From CAYVBJ01 sp964517005 (GTDB taxonomy: Bacteria > Bacteroidota > Rhodothermia > Balneolales > Balneolaceae): a stretch of DNA of 64,000 nt. Of the stretch, positions 7,527 to 16,276 are shown piece after piece (the stretch's first letter is position 1; every line of letters begins with the position of its first letter). The notes beneath the pieces are model-generated. The model did no database searches. It was not told the origin of the DNA and worked only from the letters and a program-made list of their open reading frames with translations. The stretch lies in NCBI GenBank assembly GCA_964517005.1, contig CAZFAJ010000004.1, positions 8,305-72,304 on the forward strand, read 5' to 3'. The position numbers and the translations under genes were made by a program.

Positions 7527-9247
7527 GTTAAACTGCCGGTTTTGCTCTTTAAATTTTCAATGTGCACAAGAATTTCCCCGCGATCCATTTTTTGATACTT
7601 CTCAGGCAGTAATTTTTTTGAGGTACATTCAAGTACTGCGCTAAGCGTTTGAAGTTCAACCTCGTCGGGGTAGGTTGGCGGCAGAAAGTCCTCCAGTACA
7701 CTGTCTATAATTTCAGGAGTAACCTCACTTTGCTGCTGTGCTGCCGCCTGAAATTTTGCGCGTGTCAGAGCAGCCTCCATGTCGGCACCCGAAAAATTCA
7801 ATTTACCTGATTTTATCTTTTTGGGGATATACTCTTCGGTCATTTTCAATCCCGTTTTCTTTTTCATTGCTTCAAAGAGCTCAATTCGCTCTTCTACAGT
7901 ATCAGGAGGGAAAAGGGCCAGGTGCTCTTCGGCACGTCCCTGCCTTTTGAGATCAACGGGCATCAGATCAGGCCTCGCGGTCATCAAAAACCAGATGATA
8001 CGCCCCCTGTTTTCTGTATCGCTCATAAAAGACGCAATCTGAGAAAAGACACGGCTCGAAACCCCGCTGTCGCCGCTTGCAGAACGATTTCCGAGATAAG
8101 CATCCGCTTCATCAATCATAACTGCCACGGGTGCCATCGCCTTCAGCAGGCTAAGAATTTTTTGCAGATTTCCTTCAGTAACACCCTGCCACTGGCTTCT
8201 GAAATTTTTTAGTTTCACCATAGGAACCCCTATTTCACCTGAAAAACAGGTAACTAAAAATGTCTTGCCTGTGCCTACCGGACCACATACAAGATATCCC
8301 ATCGGTATTACATCCGGCCGGCCGTTTTTTAAGGCCTGAACGGTTTCACGCAAATGAATTTTTGCAGTTTTGTGTCCCGCAACAAGATCCAGGGTATGCC
8401 TTGGTTCTATAAATTCGAGTAGTCCGTAAGCTTCCGCTTCGATCAGTTCTTTTTTAATGTCGGTCAGTTTTTGATAGGTAATCCGCTGCTTGTTTTCACG
8501 CGCATTGGATATAATACTTCTCAAATTCACATAGTTAAGCCCTGCTGTCTGCTGTGCAAGAACCTCCAGGGGAACATCCGATAACTCTTTAAATGCCTCA
8601 TCATCAATTTCACTGCTTAGAAAAAGCTTTCTCTGCGATTTTCCGGGAAGAGGAATCCTGATTTCAGAGGTATAGGGGTTTTGAATCAGGGTTTTATTGA
8701 TGTCGGCCAGGTTTTCAGTAATCAAAACCGTTGTAAAATCCGATGCCATAAAAAGCGGGTCATGTGCCCACTTCAAAAGATAAACCAGCGAATTCCGGTC
8801 TTCGGTACCGGTGCTGCCTGCTTCATTCATCGGAATGATTGTTTCTGCATAATCTATAATCAGGGCTACACTTTTCTGCATATCAAGCCTGGACCTGAGA
8901 TACTGTTCCAGAATGGAGAACACTCCTACCGGATCTTTCGGCAGCTTTTTTGCATACTCAGTCCCGGTAAGTGTATCTCTGCCGGATATTGCCTGATTGA
9001 AATCAATCTGCGATTTCTGATCCCGGAAGTAGATGCCCGAAGCGCGGTCATAAAAGATTACAAAATCACGTGCGCCGAAAAATTCATCGGAAAGAAACGT
9101 TTTCAATCTTTCAAACCGCGGTTTATCCTTTGAAGTATCTGCATCAGCCAGGTCGTGCACATTGCCATGCAGAACAAACTGGTTCATTGTCCGGCTGAGA
9201 TATTTCTGAGCAAACTCCTGTGCCCATACTGGGTAAGTTTCAATCAT
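7523..9247 (-). CDS. AAA family ATPase with degenerate N-terminal half
   Basis: A 574-residue protein of unknown role. Residues about 285-480 form one intact AAA module: Walker A GPVGTGKT (322-329), pore-loop-like FRSQWQGVTEGN, Walker B VAVMIDEAD (374-382), the sensor-1 stretch MTARPD and a LKRQGRAEE arginine region. The N-terminal part has an AAA-like layout without a P-loop (FVLHGNVHDL at 24-33 and VALIIDYAE at 127-135 in the Walker B place), so it looks like a decayed ATPase half. Architecture recalls Ycf46-type AAA proteins. ATG start at 9247; there is no signal peptide or membrane helix. It lies downstream of the CNNM-type gene and overlaps pheA. Function cannot be assigned. Confidence 0.8.
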   Translation of the reverse strand: MIETYPVWAQEFAQKYLSRTMNQFVLHGNVHDLADADTSKDKPRFERLKTFLSDEFFGARDFVIFYDRASGIYFRDQKSQIDFNQAISGRDTLTGTEYAKKLPKDPVGVFSILEQYLRSRLDMQKSVALIIDYAETIIPMNEAGSTGTEDRNSLVYLLKWAHDPLFMASDFTTVLITENLADINKTLIQNPYTSEIRIPLPGKSQRKLFLSSEIDDEAFKELSDVPLEVLAQQTAGLNYVNLRSIISNARENKQRITYQKLTDIKKELIEAEAYGLLEFIEPRHTLDLVAGHKTAKIHLRETVQALKNGRPDVIPMGYLVCGPVGTGKTFLVTCFSGEIGVPMVKLKNFRSQWQGVTEGNLQKILSLLKAMAPVAVMIDEADAYLGNRSASGDSGVSSRVFSQIASFMSDTENRGRIIWFLMTARPDLMPVDLKRQGRAEEHLALFPPDTVEERIELFEAMKKKTGLKMTEEYIPKKIKSGKLNFSGADMEAALTRAKFQAAAQQQSEVTPEIIDSVLEDFLPPTYPDEVELQTLSAVLECTSKKLLPEKYQKMDRGEILVHIENLKSKTGSLT

Positions 9248-9322
9248 GATAATTGGAAAGTATTTTCTTTTGGTTCGGCTTATTCCCGGTAATGATCTCT
9301 TTTCTTTAACAGAGATCCGGAA

Positions 9323-10606
9323 TTACTCTTCATCCATAAGAATAAGCTTTACGGTTTCAAGCTTACTGGGTGTGGCTTTACTGATTATAAATTTGTTGCT
9401 GCGTATCAGCAGTTCTTCATTTACCTTGGGAATTCTGCCTATGTGATTGATTATAAAACCTGCAACAGTTTCAAACTCATCACCTTCCTTTTGCAATTCA
9501 ATTTCGGGAAATTTCTCTTCCAGCTCATCCAGCTCCACATTTCCGCTGAGTATAAATGTATTGGGTGCTATCTTCTTGACAACTTCATCTTCCGTGTCAT
9601 ATTCATCCTGTATATCACCCACGACCTCTTCAATCAGGTCTTCAATAGTAACCATGCCTGCAGTTCCGCCATATTCATCAATAACAATAGCCACTGAACT
9701 GTTACTCTGGCGAAAATCAGTAAGAAGGTCTTTCGATTTTTTGCTTGAAGGTATCAGTTTTACCGGCCTGATAATATCCGCTACACTCTCCGGATTGTTA
9801 AACAGGTCATAGGCAAATACAACACCTATTACATCATCTATTGTATCCTGGTATACGGGAAGTTTTGAATAGCCGGAAGCTATAAATGTCTTCTGAACAT
9901 TTTCGAGTGATTCACTCCGTTCAACAGCCACAATCTCTGTCCTGGGCACCATCGTATCTTTTACCCTTTTGGACGACAGGTCAAGCACATTCTGCAAAAT
10001 TTCGGAATCATCCTTATCAAAATGATCACTTCCGCCCGAATCACTAAGTTCTTTAAAGATCATCTCAACATCCTGGCGCCTGAATATCTTATCGCTTCTC
10101 TCTGATCCCGTGTTTAAAAACTTTACAATCACATCCGAAGCTGAATTGGCTACCACAATCAAAGGTTTTAATAAAAAATTTAGTGCCCTGAGCGGAATAG
10201 CAACAAACTTCACCATTGTATCGGCCTGAATCCGGTAAATAGCCTTTGGCAATATTTCACCAAAAATCATGATCAGAACGGATGCAATGATAGTTTGAAT
10301 GAGTAATATCATAAAAACAGACGGCTCTGTACCCATGAACTCCAGGTACCAGTACTGAACCGGCTGCAGCAGAAAGAGTGCCATCAGTGTCGCATAAATC
10401 ACATTAATGATATTATTTCCAACCAGTGTGGTTGTCAGAAACGTACTTGGATTTTTTGTAAAAAACGCAAGTGCCTTTCCTGTTGCAGATTTTTTACGGG
10501 ATTCAATCTCGAGTTTCAGTTTGTTGGCTGAAACAAATGCAATTTCGGAACCTGAAAAAAATCCACTGATCAGAATTGTTGTTGCTATCAGAATTGTTTC
10601 AATCAT
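9323..10606 (-). CDS. CNNM/CorC-type membrane protein (DUF21, CBS pair, CorC_HlyC)
   Basis: A 427-residue inner-membrane protein often labelled hemolysin-like; family members are linked to Mg2+ or Co2+ transport. The N-terminal DUF21 domain (about residues 1-190) has three to four hydrophobic helices and the SGFFSGSEIAFVSANKLKLE start. A CBS pair follows (TMVPRTEIVAVE at about 215 and the VAIVIDEYGGTAGMVTIEDLIEEVVGDI segment at about 310). The C-terminal CorC_HlyC domain starts near residue 345. Gliding-protein GldE belongs to the same family and is an alternative label in Bacteroidota. ATG start at 10606. Same strand as the enoyl-CoA hydratase gene upstream (44 bp) and the AAA gene downstream (75 bp). 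Confidence 0.88.
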   Translation of the reverse strand: MIETILIATTILISGFFSGSEIAFVSANKLKLEIESRKKSATGKALAFFTKNPSTFLTTTLVGNNIINVIYATLMALFLLQPVQYWYLEFMGTEPSVFMILLIQTIIASVLIMIFGEILPKAIYRIQADTMVKFVAIPLRALNFLLKPLIVVANSASDVIVKFLNTGSERSDKIFRRQDVEMIFKELSDSGGSDHFDKDDSEILQNVLDLSSKRVKDTMVPRTEIVAVERSESLENVQKTFIASGYSKLPVYQDTIDDVIGVVFAYDLFNNPESVADIIRPVKLIPSSKKSKDLLTDFRQSNSSVAIVIDEYGGTAGMVTIEDLIEEVVGDIQDEYDTEDEVVKKIAPNTFILSGNVELDELEEKFPEIELQKEGDEFETVAGFIINHIGRIPKVNEELLIRSNKFIISKATPSKLETVKLILMDEE

Positions 10607-10650
10607 TCAGAAGAATTTGAATACCGCTGTAGTAAAATAAATTTAAAATT

Positions 10651-11433
10651 TTATACACCTTTAAATTCAGGTTTTCTTTTTTCCAAAAATGCAGAAGTGC
10701 CCTCTTTAAAATCGTGCGTACTGCATAAATCCCCAAACAGTGAGGCTTCAACTTTAAAGTCAATACCTGAAGATGCAATATTTATTGCCTGAATCGCTTT
10801 TTCAAGCGCAACCGGACCATTCTTCAACATTGCTTTTGCCATTTTCCTGGCTTCATCAACTGCTGCTCCCTCTTTTGAAACAGTGTTTAAAACACCTAAT
10901 TTTAATGCTTCATCAGCCTTCACGTGTTTTGCAGTCAGTATTAATTCAAAAGCTTTTGCCTTTCCGACAAGATTTGTAAGTCTCTGCGTGCCACCGTAAC
11001 CCGGTATCAGGCCCAGGCTTGTTTCCGGCAAACCAAACAGTGCATTTTCGGCTCCAACACGTACATGACATGCCATAGCAAGTTCCGCACCCCCTCCCAG
11101 TGCATAACCATTCACTGCTGCAATTACAGGTTTTACCGAGTTTTCAATTTTCGTAAAAATATCCTGTCCCTTTTCAGATAATTGCTGTCCGTCTTCTTTA
11201 TTTAGAGCCTGAAGTTCTTTGATGTCAGCACCTGCAACAAAAGCTTTATCACCGCTCCCTGTCACAATAATAGCCTGTACTTCAGGATCGCTATTCAGCT
11301 TTTCGAATGCTTCCTCCAGCTCATCAAGAACCTCTGAATTCAGTGCATTCAATTTTTCCGGCCTGTTGATGGTCAGAACTGCAATATTCTTTTCATCTGT
11401 TTCGATCAGCAGAAAATTGTACTCTTTACTCAT
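10651..11433 (-). CDS. enoyl-CoA hydratase/isomerase family protein
   Basis: A 260-residue crotonase-fold enzyme, expected to hydrate 2-enoyl-CoA to 3-hydroxyacyl-CoA in fatty-acid or related acyl-CoA breakdown. The oxyanion-hole segments are AFVAGADIKEL and NGYALGGGAELAMACHVRV. The family signature GLPETSLGLIPGYGGTQRL supplies the second catalytic glutamate. Both glutamates of classical hydratases appear (GAEL and LPE), which favours hydratase over other crotonase activities. The length matches short-chain enoyl-CoA hydratases. The gene sits 12 bp downstream of the coiled-coil membrane protein, apparently co-transcribed with a PspA cluster to which it has no evident biochemical link. Confidence 0.9.
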   Translation of the reverse strand: MSKEYNFLLIETDEKNIAVLTINRPEKLNALNSEVLDELEEAFEKLNSDPEVQAIIVTGSGDKAFVAGADIKELQALNKEDGQQLSEKGQDIFTKIENSVKPVIAAVNGYALGGGAELAMACHVRVGAENALFGLPETSLGLIPGYGGTQRLTNLVGKAKAFELILTAKHVKADEALKLGVLNTVSKEGAAVDEARKMAKAMLKNGPVALEKAIQAINIASSGIDFKVEASLFGDLCSTHDFKEGTSAFLEKRKPEFKGV

Positions 11434-11445
11434 AAATAAACACGT

Positions 11446-12333
11446 TTAATTTTTTAACTTTTCTGATGTTTTCTCTTTTTCATGATCTGTCTCATCTTCT
11501 TCATCACGGAAATTACTTAATTCAGAAAATTCTTCATCGTACTCTTCAAGTCCGGGCATTAAATCCCTGTCCAGATCATCAATAATTGAACTTGTCTCTT
11601 CCATTTCATTTAGAAGATTGTCCAGCTGGTACCCGACATCTTCACCTTTATTCATAGTCATTGACTGTTCATAGATATAGTGAATTGCATCTTCTATTGT
11701 TTCAAGATGAGTTTCACAAATCAGAAATTTTTCTTTTGCTATATCAAATTTTTTGAGGCGTTTTTTAAGAATAGACAATCTGCGGGCCCTTGTCCGCCTG
11801 AGTTTTTCGGAATCGACAGATTCAATTTTTTTCTTTTCGATTTCAACTTCCCTCTTTAAACCCTCTTCCACTTCGGTATTGATATACATTTGATAGCGCC
11901 GGTGCAAGTCGAGCAGGGTAAGATAATTGGTCAATAAATCCGACATCTTATTTTTGATGTTATCAAGCAGACCCTGCGATGTATATGGTAGCTTATCAAA
12001 ATTCTCTTCTACATTTTTAGTCAGGTATTTCAGAGTCAAAAATTTCTTCTGTGACTTACGATCCAGTTGTTCAAATAAAATTTTATCTTCATCCCCGGCA
12101 GATCTCTCCTTCTGTTTTCTGGCTTTTACATTTTGCCTGAACCGCGGCATTCCTGGTATAATTCCAAGGTAAACGAGCTCAAGCCCAAAAACTGTAGATA
12201 GAATTATATTTGATACCAATCCCATATCATTTAAGAAAAAGGCTGTCAATGTGCATATAAAAAGCACACCAAGATTAAGCGGATGGAGAAATGCTTCTTT
12301 GGTAAAATTGATTTGGTCGTCTTTTTCTGTCAT
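11446..12333 (-). CDS. coiled-coil protein with two N-terminal membrane helices, unknown function
   Basis: I do not recognise this 295-residue protein. After a short polar N terminus there are two hydrophobic helices (about residues 16-58, LNLGVLFICTLTAFFLN and NIILSTVFGLELVYLG), then a long charged region predicted to be mostly helical and coiled coil (about 65-265), and an acidic, low-complexity C terminus. It is probably anchored in the inner membrane with the coiled coil in the cytoplasm. Its ATG overlaps the stop of the upstream gene by one base (TAATG), so the two are translationally coupled, and both follow pspA. That suggests a membrane partner of PspA, but this is inference. Confidence 0.75.
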   Translation of the reverse strand: MTEKDDQINFTKEAFLHPLNLGVLFICTLTAFFLNDMGLVSNIILSTVFGLELVYLGIIPGMPRFRQNVKARKQKERSAGDEDKILFEQLDRKSQKKFLTLKYLTKNVEENFDKLPYTSQGLLDNIKNKMSDLLTNYLTLLDLHRRYQMYINTEVEEGLKREVEIEKKKIESVDSEKLRRTRARRLSILKKRLKKFDIAKEKFLICETHLETIEDAIHYIYEQSMTMNKGEDVGYQLDNLLNEMEETSSIIDDLDRDLMPGLEEYDEEFSELSNFRDEEDETDHEKEKTSEKLKN

Positions 12334-12806
12334 TATTCTTTAGCTTCTTCAATCGATTTTTTACCCTTTTCCGGTTCTCTGTTTTCTTCAGCAGGGGGTT
12401 TTTGGCCGATGGTTTTCTTAACATTTATATTTTCCGCTTTTCTCTCAATTTCACTGTAAAGTATACCCATCTCTTCACGCACCTGTCTCAGGGTTTCTTT
12501 TGCCCGTTCTTTCCGGAGTTCCGTATCAAACTCATCCATCTCTATTTCCTGATTATGATCTTCCATCAGGTGGTCAAGAGCCACATCCAGACGTGATTCG
12601 AAATTAGCGACTTTACTTCGGACGTTATGGAGAAAATCATCCATTGTTTCAAGCAGTTCATCCCTGTTCAGCTGATGCAATGCCTTGTTTACATTTTGAA
12701 CATACCGGCTCCGTCTCAATTTTTCTTTCGACTCACGGATGAGCCGGTAGTGCTCTTTGTACTCCTCTTTCAGACGATCGCGATTGTTTTGATTTTCACT
12801 GCTCAT
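12333..12806 (-). CDS. soluble coiled-coil protein, unknown function
   Basis: An unrecognised 157-residue protein, highly charged and nearly free of hydrophobic runs. Residues about 8-125 should be almost all helix, with heptad-like Leu/Ile spacing (RLKEEYKEHYRLIRESKEKL; DELLETMDDFLHNV). The tail (about 125-157) is Pro/Glu/Lys rich and probably disordered. It lies 11 bp after pspA and overlaps the membrane coiled-coil gene by one base, so it belongs to that operon. It could be an adaptor between PspA and the membrane protein. ATG start at 12806. Confidence 0.75.
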   Translation of the reverse strand: MSSENQNNRDRLKEEYKEHYRLIRESKEKLRRSRYVQNVNKALHQLNRDELLETMDDFLHNVRSKVANFESRLDVALDHLMEDHNQEIEMDEFDTELRKERAKETLRQVREEMGILYSEIERKAENINVKKTIGQKPPAEENREPEKGKKSIEEAKE

Positions 12807-12817
12807 GATTTTTTTGT

Positions 12818-13585
12818 TTACGTTTTTGTACGTGATTTACCAACAGTTTTACCCGAATCGCTTTTTTCGGCAGATTTCTCTTCAATCTCTACATCTTTCT
12901 TTTTCCCGGTTTCACTCTCCTTATCGCCACTCATTTCTGATTTGAACTGTCTTACCAATTCCTGGGCCCTTAATTTTTCAGCATTGGCTTCAATTTCCAT
13001 TGTATCTGTGTCAACACTTTCCAATGCAATCTCCATACGCGCTTCATTCTTGGCTGTTTGTTCGTTCAGCCTGTTCATCATTTCGTCATAGGTTTGATCC
13101 AGGCCACCTACTTCAAATTGTTCCAGTGTATCAGCGATCTTTGCCTGCCATTCCGCACGCTCACTTGCCCGCAATGCCTCACGTGCATCACGGATCTTTC
13201 GATCCTTTTCCCTCATGAAAGCCTGCTTCACCTTCAGTGATTTCTCGTATGCCTGCTCTGCAAATTTCAGCTGCTCTTTCGATTGGGCAAGATTCTCCCT
13301 GGCCTTCTCAAGCTGCATAGCATATCCTTCCGCAAGATCATCCCGTTCTGCCTGGATGGCTGATTTGATCCTCGAAGTTGCTTCCTGAATCATCTTCTCA
13401 TACTTCTTTACCTCCTTGCTTAGCATCACAACATTCGCCTTTACCGTTGCAATATTTTCGTTCATCTGGGGAATCTGATCATTTAATTCTCTGATATTCT
13501 GCTCCAGAATTAACTTGGGATCCTCCATTGAACTGACAAAACCGCCAAACATAGATTTAATGGCTCGTATAAATCGTTGAAACAT
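12818..13585 (-). CDS. PspA/IM30 family membrane-stress protein
   Basis: A 255-residue ESCRT-III-like coiled-coil protein that binds stressed membranes. The N terminus has the amphipathic helix (FQRFIRAIKSMFGGFVSS) and then EDPKLILEQNIREL, the hallmark opening of PspA/IM30 proteins. The rest is helical and charged, with ALRASERAEWQAKIA near the middle and a Lys/Glu-rich, likely disordered tail (about residues 220-255). No pspF, pspB or pspC homologue is nearby; two unknown coiled-coil genes follow directly. ATG start at 13585 with a 68-bp gap to the phosphorylase gene upstream, where the operon promoter may lie. Confidence 0.9.
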   Translation of the reverse strand: MFQRFIRAIKSMFGGFVSSMEDPKLILEQNIRELNDQIPQMNENIATVKANVVMLSKEVKKYEKMIQEATSRIKSAIQAERDDLAEGYAMQLEKARENLAQSKEQLKFAEQAYEKSLKVKQAFMREKDRKIRDAREALRASERAEWQAKIADTLEQFEVGGLDQTYDEMMNRLNEQTAKNEARMEIALESVDTDTMEIEANAEKLRAQELVRQFKSEMSGDKESETGKKKDVEIEEKSAEKSDSGKTVGKSRTKT

Positions 13586-13653
13586 AACTGATATATTTTA
13601 TTAGAATTGTAGCCTCTTATATTATTGTAAATATAGTTGAAAGTTACAGGAAA

Positions 13654-15015
13654 TCAATTTTTTAGCAATTCTTGTTCCTCATACCCGTGGATTCCCTTTT
13701 TGTCAATCCTGCTATAGATTAACGAACCGGGTGCCCGTCTGTTTTCTGATATAGAAATTGAATTTAAAAATATTTCTTCTGTAGTATTCAACTTTTCTTT
13801 CTTGTTCGTATAAAGTGTTGCAATTGTTTCATTTTCTTCGACTTTGCTTCCAAGTTTTTTATGAAGTATGTAGCCCGCTGATGGATCTACCGTATCTTCC
13901 TTGGCCCTTCTGCCGGCACCAAGCTCAACGGCTGCCATCCCCAAATTAAATGTATCCATTTCTGAAAGATACCCTGCCTTTTTTGCTTTCACTTCCAGGC
14001 TGTACTCTGCCGCGGGATAACCCGAAGGATTTTTTATCATTCCTGTATCTCCACCCTGTTCCTCTACAAGATCGACCCATTTTTGAAAAGCTGCTCCATT
14101 TTCAATCGTTTCGCGACTCATTTCAATACCGGCAGAAACACTTTCCACCCGGTCTCCAAGATATATCATGGTGCCGGCAAGCAGATGAACCAATTTCATG
14201 ACATCTTCCGGGCCTTTACCTTGCAGACAATCAATGCTCTCTTTAACTTCGAGCCAGTTTCCAACTGCATAACCAAGAGGCTGATCCATATTTGTAAGGT
14301 ACGCTATCGTCTCTTTTCCAAATTTCTCACCTATACTAACAAGGGTTTGCGCCAGCTCCAGTGCGTCTTCCTGATTTTTCATAAATGCGCCAGACCCCAC
14401 TTTTACGTCCAGTACCAGAGCATCAATTCCTTCAGCCAGTTTTTTACTCATGATACTTCCGGCAATCAGCGGAATCGACTCAACCGTGGCCGTTACATCC
14501 CGAAGTGCATAAAGACGTTTATCGGCGGGTGCAATTTCCTCTGTCTGGCCTACAAGAACCAGGTTTTGATTCTTCAGAATCTCTTTATACCTCTTAAGAT
14601 CTACATCGACCGTAAATCCCGGAATCGATTCCAGCTTGTCAAGAGTGCCCCCGGTATGCCCAAGGCCACGACCTGAGATCATGGGAACGGGTACGCCACA
14701 GGCAGCAACGACAGGTGCCAGAATGAGGGACAGTTTATCGCCAACACCGCCTGTTGAGTGTTTGTCAACTTTTTTTCCTGATATTTCACTCAAATCCACA
14801 ACAATGCCCGAATGAAGCATTGCATTTGTCAGATCAGCTGCTTCATCATCATTCAATCCATTCAGATAAGATGCCATCAGAAAAGAACTCATTTGGTAAT
14901 CGGGGATTAAATCATCCGTGTAAGAATTTACCAGGTAATTGATCTCATCTTGCGACAGAGATTCTCCATCTCTTTTTTTGCGGATCAGTGTAACTGTATT
15001 ATACTCTTTGCCCAT
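13654..15015 (-). CDS. thymidine / pyrimidine-nucleoside phosphorylase
   Basis: This enzyme splits thymidine, and in the broader type also uridine, with phosphate into base and (deoxy)ribose-1-phosphate. Motifs visible are DKHSTGGVGDKLSLILAP (phosphate site), PMISGRGLGHTGGTLDKLESIPG and LDVKVGSGAFMK. A C-terminal domain (ELGAGRRAKEDTVDPSAGY) completes the family pattern. I choose ATG at 15015, giving about 453 residues beginning MGKEYN; a TTG at 15033 would add six poorly conserved residues. The gene is divergent from pdxB. Distinguishing deoA from pdp needs substrate-loop comparison. Confidence 0.9.
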   Translation of the reverse strand: MGKEYNTVTLIRKKRDGESLSQDEINYLVNSYTDDLIPDYQMSSFLMASYLNGLNDDEAADLTNAMLHSGIVVDLSEISGKKVDKHSTGGVGDKLSLILAPVVAACGVPVPMISGRGLGHTGGTLDKLESIPGFTVDVDLKRYKEILKNQNLVLVGQTEEIAPADKRLYALRDVTATVESIPLIAGSIMSKKLAEGIDALVLDVKVGSGAFMKNQEDALELAQTLVSIGEKFGKETIAYLTNMDQPLGYAVGNWLEVKESIDCLQGKGPEDVMKLVHLLAGTMIYLGDRVESVSAGIEMSRETIENGAAFQKWVDLVEEQGGDTGMIKNPSGYPAAEYSLEVKAKKAGYLSEMDTFNLGMAAVELGAGRRAKEDTVDPSAGYILHKKLGSKVEENETIATLYTNKKEKLNTTEEIFLNSISISENRRAPGSLIYSRIDKKGIHGYEEQELLKN

Positions 15016-15130
15016 CTTCACTAAAAAATTCAATTCATTTTATTTGTTTATATATTATCGAAATTATCCCTTTTTTAATAATTATTTGAACGATCAGATT
15101 CCACTATATAATTCATGTCAAGAAATTTAA

Positions 15131-16276
15131 ATGCGCTCCGAAATCAGACTGCTTGCCGATAAAAATATCTACCTGCTTAAACACTCAGTTCCTCCGGCTG
15201 TCCGGCTAACCACATTCAACCCGGAAAAAGGGCTGCCTGCAAACAGCGGCCGGTTTGATGCACTGTTTGTGAGAACCGTGACACAAATTAATAACAAAAC
15301 ATTGCCAGATCCCGGTAATATAAGGCTTGTAGCCAGCGGCTCTGCAGGAATTGATCATATTGATACGAGTTACCTTGATTCGCATGGTATTGCATTCGCT
15401 CATGCCCCCGGTAACAATGCCCGTTCCGTTGCCGAATATGTTTGTACCGCACTTTTGTTGTGGGCCTCAATACGTAACAAAAATCTTGAAGAGTTGAGTA
15501 TTGGCGTTATTGGAGCGGGACATGTGGGCCGTTCACTTATCAAACTTCTTAAAAATCTTAACCTTAACTTTTATTGCTATGATCCGCCGCGAGCCAATCT
15601 CGACAAAACGTTTAAGAGCTGCACTAAAGAAACTGTGCTGTCCGCCGATATCTTAACCTTCCATGTTCCGCTGACACGGGATGGAAAATATGCCACCAAA
15701 AAATGGCTGGACCGGGAGATTTTAAAAAATAACCGGTTTGAATTGATCATAAACACCTCACGCGGCGGGGTTGTTGATGAAAGTGCAGTTATTGAATTCA
15801 AAAACAGGGAACGTGTAAATGATTTCATATTCGACGTTTGGGAGAATGAACCCGGTTTCAATAGTGAATCGGCAGCGAATGCCTTTATCGCAACACCTCA
15901 CATCGCAGGTTATTCCCATCAATCAAAATGGCGTGCAACCTGCATGATTACAGAAGCACTTTGTAAACTGTTTTCACTCCCGGTTCCGGAGTTTACCTTT
16001 CCATTCCGGCCGGCAGATGCCCAGATTCCTCAATTACTCTTTACCGGTTCCGGGGATCTATCTGATGTTCTCAAGAAGGTACATCCCATATGTGAATATG
16101 ACAGCGAGCTGAGACAATTTATAGATTCAGATCTGCCTCACAAAAAAAAAGAATTTGTGAAACTTAGAACTGAGGTCCCATTCAGACATGAATTCAGTGA
16201 GATACCTCTTCCGGAGACTATTCTCAAAAAGCATCCGGTTCTGCTGCAATTAGGCTTTCAGTCAGATTCTGAATAG
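15131..16276 (+). CDS. pdxB: erythronate-4-phosphate dehydrogenase
   Basis: A 381-residue D-2-hydroxyacid dehydrogenase with the PdxB layout, catalysing the second step of DXP-independent vitamin B6 synthesis. Recognisable points are ADKNIY at the start, GSAGIDHID, HAPGNNARSVAEYV, the NAD-binding GVIGAGHVGRSL, the PdxB-like YDPPRA turn, ILTFHVPLTRDGKY and TPHIAGYSHQSK, which carries the catalytic His. A C-terminal dimerisation region (about residues 290-381, ELRQF...LLQLGF) is present, which plain hydroxyacid dehydrogenases lack. Its last 15 bases overlap the 3' end of the convergent tatD gene. Confidence 0.88.
   Translation: MRSEIRLLADKNIYLLKHSVPPAVRLTTFNPEKGLPANSGRFDALFVRTVTQINNKTLPDPGNIRLVASGSAGIDHIDTSYLDSHGIAFAHAPGNNARSVAEYVCTALLLWASIRNKNLEELSIGVIGAGHVGRSLIKLLKNLNLNFYCYDPPRANLDKTFKSCTKETVLSADILTFHVPLTRDGKYATKKWLDREILKNNRFELIINTSRGGVVDESAVIEFKNRERVNDFIFDVWENEPGFNSESAANAFIATPHIAGYSHQSKWRATCMITEALCKLFSLPVPEFTFPFRPADAQIPQLLFTGSGDLSDVLKKVHPICEYDSELRQFIDSDLPHKKKEFVKLRTEVPFRHEFSEIPLPETILKKHPVLLQLGFQSDSE

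Noticed and set aside
6375..13585. The pspA to pheA run as one functional pathway
   Set aside because: The genes span membrane stress, fatty acids, ion transport and amino-acid synthesis; co-transcription is likely but a shared pathway is not supported.
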